Origin: Dichomitus squalens LYAD-421 SS1
Taxonomy: Eukaryota; Basidiomycota; Agaricomycetes; Polyporales; Polyporaceae
Direction of reading: 5' to 3'
Assembly (NCBI RefSeq): GCF_000275845.1
Contig: NW_006766948.1
Coordinates: forward strand, 127,095 to 143,036
Length of the DNA: 15,942 bases
The translations under genes were made by a program, and so were the position numbers. The notes beneath the pieces are model-generated. The model made no database searches. It was not told the origin of the DNA and was given only the letters and a program-made list of their open reading frames with translations. How positions within the stretch are numbered: position 1 is the stretch's first letter; each line of letters opens with the position of its first letter. Positions 1 to 7,984 of the stretch are shown here, one piece after another.

Positions 1-228
1 ATATGACCGGACCCTGAGTCCGACCCTGACCGTTTCCCTTTTCAGTTACATTACTTTACCCTGACCCAGACCCCGACCCTTGTCACGCCCCTTTCCCTTT
101 TCGGTTATATTGCCCGACCCTGACCTAGACTCAGGACCCTGTCCCGTCTCTATCCCTTTTCGGTTATATCACAGGACCCTGACCTAGGTCTTGTACTATA
201 CTAGGCCCAGCCTCGACCAGACGCGTTC
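1..228. repeat. 59-bp tandem repeat array, about 3 copies, diverged
   Basis: The word TCCCTTTTCRGTTAYAT occurs at 35-50, 94-110 and 153-169, exactly 59 bp apart. The DNA between copies is also related (ACCCTGACC, GACCTAGAC/GACCTAGGTC). A fourth, decayed unit may begin near 212. The array runs off the left edge of the window, so its full length is unknown. It has no coding potential. It could be a minisatellite or an internal repeat of a transposable element; no element end can be seen. Confidence 0.75.
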
Positions 229-1066
229 CTTTACAGTCTCCTCATACCTCCCCACTTTGGTCGGTTACCTTTCCCTTCCTAATACGGTCGGTACCCCATA
301 GTATATAAGGAGGCCTGTAGTCGGTAGAGGCTCCCCACTTCTGTTCTCCTCTTCGTTACCTCCTGTATCCCTATATCCCTCAATCTAGGGACTTGTGCGA
401 TACTCTCTCCCCCGTGTGCTACACCGCGTACTTGGATAAGTCCGCGTGATAAGTCTGGATAGACTTGTGTTAGTACTTCAGCATAACACATGTGGAACAC
501 ATGTATGTATTAGGACGTCAGGTACTTGCATGTATTGGGACGTCACAAATGATGAGATTCACTATACAAGGTGTCCTCTTATGTCTATTGATGGATTAGT
601 GGTATAGCGTCCGGAGTTTCTGATTTGTGGGGAGGCTCTAGGTTCCAATCTCGCTGTGGTGCCGACGTAGAGCGTCTCTTCTGTCCCCTTGTGTGGCTGT
701 GCCTATAGCGTCTATATGTCCGGCTATGCCGGTACCCGGTCCTAACTTGCATGTTTTTCACGCCTAATAGGCGGACCAACACGCATGTTCTGTTGTAGAC
801 GGCTGACGGGTATACCCGACCGGTGTCTTTCCCTTAGATGTAACATCAACTCATTGCACGAGGGTAGTGAATCGTAATTGTGGCTGCGAATTACCATTCC
901 GAAGCCATGGTGTCGCTACTTGAACACAGTACGTATCATCTCTTTCTTTTGCACCCACAGCCTTACTCTGACAGGCCATACGACTACATCATAGCAACCA
1001 AGTCCTGCCCATCCACCATACTGCGTCAAGCGCATCTACGCCATGCCTTGCGACGACCGGTAGTCC
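229..1066. other. Gene-poor stretch, no gene recognised
   Basis: The only open frames are short and low in coding quality. Visible structure is minor: two copies of GTATTRGGACGTCA at 507-520 and 532-545 (25-bp spacing), AACACATGT twice at 485-493 and 496-504, and a 12-bp palindrome CGGGTATACCCG at 807-818. The first ~840 bases look unlike the GC-rich exons nearby and may be old transposon debris, but no terminal repeat, gag/pol motif or transposase signature was found. From about 880 on it is the 3' flank of the lectin gene. Confidence 0.5.
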
Positions 1067-1748
1067 CTACGCTGCGATCGCGTGCCAGAGCTGCCGCGGA
1101 ATGAGCTGGTCCTGACACGGCTCAGGCTGGAGCCCCACCTGTCGACAAGTGCATACAATACATCAGTACGTGCGTCTCTGAGCCTGGTGGACTCGAAGTC
1201 TTTCATTCGAACACACAGGACATTAACGCACACGCACCTGATCGCCCACAGCGGGGCTGGTGGTCGGGATGGCGAGGCAGTCTATAACGTTGTCGAAGGG
1301 CCGGATGAGGGTGCCGTTCGAGGCGCTCCCAACGAACCAATGCTGCAGCTCGTCGTCCTCGTCGCACTCCTCCAGCGTGACAGGATGAGAGCTCGCGGTG
1401 CCGGTCGCGTTGGTCGCGGTCATGCACAGCGGAGCGTCACGGGGGAGGCTGCCAAACAGCTGGATTTGACCGATCTCATCCGTGCCCGCGGTGAGGACAA
1501 ACGTGGAGAAACCGTCTTCGGGGTACGTCATGACGAGGCTCGATCCGGGGGCCGGCGCGTATCCCGCACCGACGACCAAGCCGTCAGCTGGAATAGGAGG
1601 TGAGTGAGGGGCACGGGACGATAGTGCGAGGAGGTCACTGACCGAAGTCGTCGAAGATGTGCACAGGTACGTTGGGGTCCACTGAGTCTGCGACCGCGGA
1701 GAGCACATCGCCGAGGGCGAAGGCTGCTGCGAAGGCGAAGATTTTCAT
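1067..1748 (-). CDS. Small secreted ricin-B-like (beta-trefoil) lectin, 175 aa
   Basis: Three exons on the minus strand: 1748-1643, 1587-1238 and 1138-1067, with GT...AG introns of 55 and 99 bp; 528 nt gives 175 aa plus stop. Residues 1-20 form a clean signal peptide (MKIFAFAAAFALGDVLSAVA), so the protein should enter the secretory pathway. The body resembles the ricin-B family: paired Cys/QxW signatures are C90...C110 with QHW at 117-119, and C139...C160 with QLW at 168-170. The region from 37 to 89 may be a first trefoil lobe that has lost its QxW. Two N-glycosylation sequons lie at N95 and N126. Family knowledge suggests carbohydrate binding outside the cell; the ligand is not predictable. 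There is no catalytic domain, so nothing suggests a ricin-like toxin. The start is supported by the signal peptide and the TATA box 70-77 bp upstream. Exon joins are inferred by eye. Confidence 0.85.
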
Positions 1749-1817
1749 GAAGTGAGTGTGCGTCGTCTTGCTGTCACAACTTGCTGCGTGCTGTTTCCTC
1801 AAATCAGTGTTCCCCTT

Positions 1818-1825
1818 CTTTTATA
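1818..1825 (-). promoter_or_regulatory. TATA box of the lectin gene
   Basis: The minus strand reads TATAAAAG here, 70-77 bp upstream of the lectin ATG at 1748. A start of transcription about 30 bp downstream would give a 5' leader of roughly 40 nt. Such a perfect TATA box close to the ATG suits a strongly or conditionally expressed secreted protein; expression itself is inference. Confidence 0.65.
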
Positions 1826-2240
1826 GCCGTGGTCGAGCGGCACTTCTCGTTGTACTTGCTCGCGATGCTAAGGCACGCTATTGTAGTGTACGTTACATGT
1901 CGACCGTGAGTTTCTCACCAGGGTTGATGCAAGATGGTTGCTCACGGAATGTCACACAGATTTTTTCCCGCCGCTGATCCAGTCGAGGGACTAAGGGCGC
2001 GCGTATCACGGGAAGGACATCTGAGTCACATTTTGCGTTCTGAGTAGATGGCTAACAAGCTTCTCTTCGACATTTGACGTACAGCTTGACAAGGCAGGCA
2101 GCAAGGACATGGGCGGATCTAGAAATCATAAGTCCGGGAGCAGCGATGGTACCTATGTCGGACTAATCGCAATTCCAAGCATAGTGTAAGTGCGTGCTAT
2201 GACTACGAAGTCTGCGATCAGTTCTGTACCGCGCCCATCT
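1826..2240. other. Upstream region of the lectin gene, nothing else seen
   Basis: This stretch holds the distal promoter of the minus-strand lectin gene. No coding frame, RNA gene or repeat could be supported. Confidence 0.4.
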
Positions 2241-2248
2241 GTTGGCAG

Positions 2249-2706
2249 ATGGACTCTCGCAGCGTCTATATCCGCGCCTTACAGCCGCCCTACCATACTA
2301 TTCAGCGTGTCCCCGTCAACTGCAACGCGTCCTTCTACATTCCGCGCTGGCTACTGGGAGAGTACGCCAGCCAGCTCATCTCACAAGGCACGGGTCCGAC
2401 GCAGCCCGGCCCCCTCCCCAGCCGCACTCCTTTTCTATGCCAATCCAAAGCATCATCTTTTCCTTTCTGCATGCTGGGCGGTGTACATACCCATCTGGGA
2501 CGCGCTGGGCGAATCTCGTCCGCTCCGAGAATCACTCTCCCACTGGGAGCCAAGCGCGCCTCGACATCGCCCCCTCGCACGACTGCACCCTCGACCACAT
2601 CCGCAGTTTGCCGGACCACAGGATGTACTTCATTCTCGCCTTCTCCCCGCCACGGGATCCTTGGTCGCAAGGTTTCGGGCACGGCGGTCAGAGGACCAAC
2701 AAGTAG
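2249..2706 (+). pseudogene. Unidentified coding-like island with disrupted frame
   Basis: Coding-like sequence moves between plus-strand frames with no good intron to join them. At about 2270-2385 one frame gives protein-like text ending in YIPRWLLGEYASQLISQ. From about 2560 to the TAG at 2704-2706 another frame is strikingly biased to C/G third positions and reads HDCTLDHIRSLPDHRMYF and onward to GGQRTNK. Between them a third frame gives AVYIPIWDALGESRPL. No domain is recognised. A minus-strand frame over the same DNA is also open for 143 codons and cannot be wholly excluded. This is either a decayed gene or a multi-exon gene whose introns could not be found. Confidence 0.3.
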
Positions 2707-3456
2707 TTCACGATCAAAAACCAATAAACCCCGTCGCCGGTTGACGCAGACACATGCATGTTGCATCCAGAAGCGGGAATCGTTCCTCTTCCTCCACTCG
2801 AGGTTCGCCGGTCACAGTCTGGGACAGGGCCCGACGAGGAGCTGCAGGAGTCGGCGATGCTTGATCCGATCATAGTCGACTCCGATGAAATTCGTAATCG
2901 ACTCCATCAGTACTTGTCGATACTGGGTAGAAGTGCGCTATACACAGCGAATGACTCTGACTCCGGGCCTTGGGCTCGACTGGCATATACTCGACGGGTA
3001 CCATCCTTCCCTTAACTCTGGTCTGGCGATCACCTGTAATATCGTACCGTCGCCCATTTTTACTATGGCTTATAAATGTTGAGAAGTCAGCCATCGACAT
3101 CCTCATTTTTCTCATTGGCGGTGTGAGCTGAACGCTCGCAACGGAGGAGTGTTTCTCGATTGACAGGCGCTATTGACCCTCTCTCAGTGGCATATTCCGA
3201 CGACGGCGCTCATAGTACAAGAGCTCAAACGCCGAGCTATTCGCATGCAATTCTAAGGGTTACGTGACATTCGGCATGATTGCTACCAAATCGGTGTATT
3301 CATCTTCTAACATCGATAATGCCTCTATGATCCCATCCATGTCCCTTCGTCCGTTGGAGACTTCCGAGGCTGAGACCTAGGTATGCAGCAGTGTTTCGAT
3401 CCAATGATTTTCTGACTCAGCCATGGCTTTTCCAACCAGTAATCGAAGAGCTAACA
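2707..3456. other. Upstream region of the first HET gene, no gene recognised
   Basis: Short overlapping frames on both strands give no recognisable protein. A TATA-like TATAAAT lies at about 3069-3075 but is nearly 390 bp before the HET start. A possible 5'-leader intron runs from 3381 (GTATGC) to 3420 (CTGACTCAG); at 40 bp it would be unusually short, so it is only a suggestion. Confidence 0.35.
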
Positions 3457-5492
3457 ATGTGGCTCCTGCACACCACTCGTTTTGAACTGAAAGAATTCCC
3501 CGACGCGAGCGGGGTCCCTGGAGGCTACGCGATACTGTCTCATACGTGGGGGAACCGCGAGCAAACGTATCAAGATATCCGTGCCATCGCGGAACAATGC
3601 AAGCTGACTGGCGACAACCCCCGCGACAAGACCTCCTCCAAGATCCGTAAGTGCTGTGATATGGCACTGCAGCACGGTTATGAGTGGGCATGGGTCGATT
3701 CGTGTTGCATTAACAAGACCAGCAGCACAGAGCTTTCCGAAGCTATCAACTCCATGTTCAAGTGGTATTGGCAGGCCGAGGTCTGCTTCGCATTCCTCGT
3801 GGACGTGCCTACCGCTAGCATAGACGAGCTGAGCGCGGAGGGATCCCCTTTCCGGAGAAGTCGCTGGCATAAACGAGGGTGGACACTCCAGGAGCTCATC
3901 GCGCCCGCAGTGGTGATCTTCGTCTCCCGAACATGGGAGAGACTCGGAACCAAAGCGGAACTAGCACAGCTCCTAGAAGAGATCACTCATGTCCCCCAGA
4001 GCATCCTCACTCGGCAGCGCTACTACTACCAGGCGAGCGTAGCGGATCGCATGGTGTGGGCGTCGAATCGCGTCACCACCAGGGTAGAGGACCAGGGCTA
4101 TTGCCTGATGGGCCTCTTCAATGTCCGGATGACGATCATCTACGGAGAAGGATCACACGCATTCCAGCGGCTCCAGCAGAAAATCATGAAGCACGGCTTC
4201 GACATGAGTCTTTTTGCCTGGGGGGCTGGCTGGCTTCGGAATGCGCCTCTCAGAGACCTTGGGTTGGAGTTTGCGACGCGTCGCGACATAGAACTGCTCA
4301 ACGACTACTCCTACCTTCTCGCTCCATCGCCGGCCAGCTTCATACACGGGTTCGAGTTCACGCCTCTACATCCCCACCCAAAGCAGATTTACCCACCTCC
4401 CGTGAGTATCATTCTTGTAACCGTTGCACGATGCTGTGTTCACAAGAACAACAGGTCCTCAAAGAATGGCAAAAAGCGCGCGCGCGGCCCTTCCATGGTG
4501 TCGAGATACCCACCGCGGCCGTGGAAAACTATGGAATCGTGTGTCGATTTCCAGTCTTCGAGGCGGGTGGTATCGTAGTGGCTGTTCTGCTCTGCGAGAA
4601 CAAATCGCGTGAACACATGGGACTCCTTTTGCAGCGGGATCCATTGAGCTATGATCCAAAGCGACCCCTTCATTACACCAGCGCCGTCTTCAATGACACT
4701 AGCACTCCAGACCAACAATTTCCACTAGCGTACCGCCTCGTTTCTCTAGGAGACGACCTCTACAATCTCCGTTTCAACGGGAAACGGGTGAAGCCGCGCT
4801 GGCGCACTCTCTATGTACAACCCCGACCTGAGGCGCTGTACTCTCCGGATACCTCCATTGCGAGACTGCGACTCAACTGCGCTGTCCAACCCGCTTTTCG
4901 CATACCCCATTGGCTCATCGCTAACTTCGATATGCTGGGCTTCCTGTTGACGCCTGAGACCCCCGAAGACGAGCTTCCTCTTCGACTTCAACTCAGCGGG
5001 ACATTGTATGGCGAGTTCATTCATCTTGATCTCGGGATATGTCACACTGGCGATCACTGGGCTAAGGTCCTCATCCACCACGACGACGATACCTCAAATT
5101 GGAATACGCCTCATCACATCCATGACTGCACCGAACACCACGTTTCATCGTGGTCCGAAGGGAAGAAGCTGTTCGGTGATACAGCGACCCGTGGCGTGGA
5201 GCTTGCCTTCTCCACTTGCACTCTGGCATCCGCGACGAACCCAAGAACTCTTGCCGCTCGTATAGAGCTCAAGGGCTCCGTATACGCTCATATCGAGCAG
5301 CAAGCCAGACTACTACGACATGGTCCGGAACTCCCCCAGAGCATTCGAACTGTTCCTTCCATCGCTCCTGCGTCAGTAGCGTCCCAAGCATCTGCCTCTC
5401 TGAGGCCCTCATGGGCAACATTCATCGTGTCCGTAGAGCACGTTGTATCTTGGCCTATGCGCTTCGTCCGCCGCCCTTCTGGTAGCATCTAA
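3457..5492 (+). CDS. HET-domain (heterokaryon-incompatibility type) protein with DUF8212-like region, 660 aa
   Basis: Two exons, 3457-4401 and 4455-5492, joined by a 53-bp phase-0 intron (GTGAGT...ACAG); the product is 660 aa plus stop. The start is the ATG giving MWLLHTTRFELKEF, the usual N-terminus of this family; the frame is open further upstream but has no better ATG. HET-domain blocks are GGYAILSHTWGN (22-33), the central W-V-D-S-C-C-I-N block (79-86) and RGWTLQELIAP (140-150). Residues about 195-255 (RMVWASNRVTTRVEDQGYCLMGLF, positions 198-221) match the DUF8212-type region that follows HET in basidiomycete proteins. The C-terminal half contains CRFPV and RIPHWLI-like blocks also seen in related fungal proteins. 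HET domains are associated with non-self recognition and regulated cell death; the specific role of this paralogue is unknown. It is intact and convergent with the second HET gene at 10048-12099. Confidence 0.93.
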
Positions 5493-6755
5493 AGGTTCAC
5501 TGCGTGCCGCATGCTTCAAGAGAGCTCGACGCGAGTCGCCATGGATCCGGTGGCGAGCTCCCGATGCTAAGCGGCGGCTATTGTGCTCAACATAAGGGTG
5601 GGTTGCGGGCTGTGACTCTGTAGTGTACGTGTTTTGCATTGCGGCGAACCGGATGGTTGTACAGAGATCCTGATCAACTAGCTGATGTACATAAGAGGTT
5701 GAGGGAGAAACACTACAATATTAGCGAAGATCGACAACACAAGTCGTCAGCGATGCAATAAGGGGGATCCGTGATCAATCTGCCATATCTGCCGGCATAT
5801 GTGGGGACTAACAGAAGCTGAACATTAGCACATAGGGTCAGTATGCGAAATACCGACACATACTGGGAGTTGTTGATGTTGCATACAGGCCATAGGACGA
5901 CACAAACGGGTGTAGATGGCACGGCCCAGGAACACATCTAACGTAAATCATGTTGATATTCTTAGTGGGTAATATATGGGAGAGACGCACTTTTCACTTA
6001 GGCCTTCCAGGTCTCGACGGCATCTGCCCCTTTACTGCAATTGTCGGTCTCGTTGTGAGCTGTGCTCCCATCGATGGTGATTATTGTTGTGGTGGCCTAG
6101 GAAGTGAATACACTAAAGGGCGCCCGAGAACTTTGATGTTTGCAAACGTGATTTTTCGGTCGAGCGAGGATGTCAGGAGCGGAAGGGGATGTACGAAGAA
6201 GGCACAGCCTTGTCATCTGAGCATATATACACATGTCGGCGCTACGCAGGCAGTGTGGGAAGAATGTTGTGACTGTTTTGGGTATACGGCGATTGTTACC
6301 GTATACAGACGGTCGTTGTGTCTACTTAGCTGGTTCATGAACATCCATTTGCCTCACGCCTCCACTTAGCTCCCCACTGTATGCACTCTGCCCCTCCCGT
6401 ATTGCTGCTCAGCTCCACGGATACAGTGACTACGCATCATCGGTGCACATCTGGCGCCCCAACGCCAGAAAGGTGGTGAGAGGGCACAGGTGCATTTTTC
6501 TCCGACCGTCAATGCCCGACGAAATTCGGGTGAAGTATGGCAGGATGATCCTGTGCACAATTTCGGTGAGATCTATGTGGTTCGGTGCCTCACAATATGA
6601 ACGTTAATACCCCTTGAGCCTCGGACGCTTCCCCACACCATGTTCAAGACCAGAGTCGATACTGCCGTTGCACCAAGTCTGCGCATTAACGATTCATATT
6701 CCCATGTAAAACATACTGACAATACGTCTTCAACTTGAACAGCAAGGTCATCGAG
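5493..6755. other. Intergenic stretch, no supported gene
   Basis: The longest frame here (5950-6369, plus strand, 139 codons) is rich in Cys and Trp, lacks C/G third-position bias and has no recognisable motif, so it is treated as chance. No repeats or RNA genes could be supported. The region contains the 3' flank of the first HET gene. Confidence 0.45.
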
Positions 6756-6893
6756 ATGTCCCCTGTTGGGTTCGTACTCGCCGTTCTGAGATTCTTATCC
6801 TATTCGTGGACGGCGGTCCCGCTCGTGCTGGGTATATTCACGAGTGCCTGCTTGGGCGCGTGCGCGGTCGCGATGGTGATCGCGCTCTGGTGA
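6756..6893 (+). CDS. 45-aa hydrophobic micro-ORF or terminal exon, unidentified
   Basis: ATG at 6756 to TGA at 6891-6893 encodes 45 residues beginning MSPVGFVLAVLRFLSYSW, followed by an uninterrupted hydrophobic stretch AVPLVLGIFTSACLGACAVA and MVIALW. Two membrane helices can be drawn, about residues 4-18 and 20-45. Third positions are strongly C/G, as in the real exons of this window and unlike the flanking DNA. The start context has a purine at -3 (GAGATGT). The frame is open upstream to an AACAG acceptor-like site ending at 6742, so this could instead be the last exon of a gene whose other exons were not found. The family is not recognised. Confidence 0.4.
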   Translation: MSPVGFVLAVLRFLSYSWTAVPLVLGIFTSACLGACAVAMVIALW

Positions 6894-7060
6894 ACGGCCT
6901 GGCTTGGTCCTGATCACGGTGACGGGATGTTATGTTTATGGTTGACTGGTGTGCATTTGCTTGATGACATTTTCTTGCACTGTGCCTTCAACGCGATGAG
7001 TAAGATCAGCAATCTCACTGCTGTGTTTATAGGATGCCGCTTCAATAGGATGCAACAAAT
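6894..7060. other. Spacer between micro-ORF and TIR element
   Basis: There is no coding or structural signal apart from TTCAATAGG at 7041-7049. TTCAAT recurs just beyond the right end of the TIR element at 7403-7408 but is not in register as a target duplication. Confidence 0.3.
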
Positions 7061-7080
7061 CAGGGGTGGTCAGAGTGCAC
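7061..7080 (+). repeat. Left terminal inverted repeat of the TIR element
   Basis: Pairs with 7383-7402: 19 of 20 positions match as an inverted repeat, the mismatch being the outermost base. Confidence 0.85.
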
Positions 7081-7262
7081 AATTTTGAAGTGATTCTCCC
7101 AGCGATTCTGCGCCGATTCTGAATATCTGAATTGTGTCTAAATCGCGGCCTACTCTGGCCACCCCATACCGAAGGAAGATTCTGGGAACGATTGTGGTCT
7201 CGATTCTGGGGAGGATTTTGGGGGAGGCAGAATCGTGGACAGCAGAATCGCGATTCTGGAGG

Positions 7263-7290
7263 GCAGAAGCTCCTCCGGAGGAGCTTCTGC
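7263..7290. repeat. 28-bp perfect palindrome inside the TIR element
   Basis: The left arm GCAGAAGCTCCTCC is followed directly by its exact reverse complement with no spacer. It sits in the middle of the element among GATTCTG/CAGAATC words, so either strand could fold into a long stem. Confidence 0.9.
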
Positions 7291-7382
7291 GATTCTGCGC
7301 GATTCTGCGATAATCGCGATTCTGAGAACAAAATCGCGTCTAGAATCGGCCTCCAGAATCGTCCCAGAATCGCCCCATAATC

Positions 7383-7402
7383 GTGCACTCTGACCACCCC
7401 TA
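7383..7402 (-). repeat. Right terminal inverted repeat of the TIR element
   Basis: Reads GTGCACTCTGACCACCCCTA on the plus strand, the inverted partner of 7061-7080. Confidence 0.85.
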
Positions 7403-7984
7403 TTCAATGTGGTCGCTTGACCCTAACCGGCGTTTTGCAACGCCATCTGTCTTGCTTCAAGGTCAAGAATAGACGAAGAAACCTTCCTGCAGACATTGAT
7501 TGTTATCGTCCTCGCGGTCGGATTCTTCGGACAAGGTGAGCACTTTGAGCTCGCCACGCTTCTCTTTGTGTATATGGTTCTCACGTATGTCGACTGCGAA
7601 GCATGCCACGCCTACACGTGGTGGCCCATGCCGGTACACATGACGTGCATACCGCACTCATTCAACTCGACCGCTGTGTCAAGTGTGATGCTCCGCTAGG
7701 TACCGCAGGACTTCTTTGACTTCGATCTAGGTTCATGTTCGCACTACCGCAGCACACCCTCTGCAATGGGCTCATCGAACAGCAGGCTCGTTGGCTGAGC
7801 TGCAGAATTCCATGAACGCTAGCTGGCTCCCCGGACTCGCTCTGCGGCGAACCTTATCCGGTCCCCAATTATACGCTCGACGCGGGTCCTGACTCTAGCT
7901 TCTCTTCCCCACCACCCATCCCGCTGAGCCGTACTCGATTGCTGCTATTCTCTAGCCTCCTCCGTATCTTCTTGCAGTATCGCC
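7403..7984. other. Upstream region of the 4E/PABP-binding gene
   Basis: A short hydrophobic frame (about 7493-7590, LIVIVLAVGFFGQ...) has some coding flavour but no recognisable domain, and it leads only to a 67-codon ORF. The last ~90 bases before the ATG at 7985 are pyrimidine-rich (CTTCTCTTCCCCACCACCC and similar), typical of a fungal core promoter or leader. A CTTGCAG just before the ATG could be the acceptor of a leader intron. Confidence 0.35.

Larger units (their letters stand above)
7061..7402. mobile_element. Non-autonomous TIR element (MITE), hAT-like ends, GATTCTG-rich
   Basis: The left end CAGGGGTGGTCAGAGTGCAC (7061-7080) matches the reverse complement of the right end (7383-7402) except for the outermost base, which reads C on the left and T on the right. 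CAGGG/TAGGG ends fit the YARNG rule of hAT transposons. Homology continues inward: both ends pass into copies of CGATTCTG or its complement CAGAATCG, which recur many times through the interior and include the perfect palindrome CAGAATCGCGATTCTG near 7243-7258. A 28-bp perfect palindrome sits at 7263-7290. No transposase frame exists; the open frames inside are repeat artefacts. The flanks CAACAAAT and TTCAATGT do not form a clear 8-bp target duplication, so the insertion is old or the superfamily assignment is wrong. Confidence 0.75.

Noticed and set aside
588..650. tRNA-like box A (TGGATTAGTGG) and box B (GGTTCCAATCTC)
   Set aside because: D-stem, anticodon stem, T-stem and acceptor do not pair and no sensible anticodon loop forms. 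A decayed tRNA-derived SINE cannot be excluded but has no further support.
1082..1603. 173-codon plus-strand open frame over the lectin gene
   Set aside because: It starts at GTG and is antisense to the lectin exons; the minus-strand gene has a signal peptide, QxW motifs and consistent introns.
3879..4454. 5' part of the 537-codon frame that overlaps the first HET gene
   Set aside because: Only the part from 4455 onward is real exon 2; the earlier part is a shadow of exon 1 in another frame.
5950..6369. 139-codon plus-strand ORF
   Set aside because: It has an odd composition (many Cys and Trp), no third-position bias, and no recognisable domain.
7132..7397. Overlapping ORFs on both strands inside the TIR element (Arg/Trp/Asn-rich)
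   Set aside because: They arise from repeated GATTCTG/CAGAATC words with no stop in some frames; they are not protein genes.
7053..7410. 8-bp target-site duplication for the TIR element
   Set aside because: The flanking octamers CAACAAAT and TTCAATGT share too few positions; TTCAAT at 7041 and 7403 is not in register.
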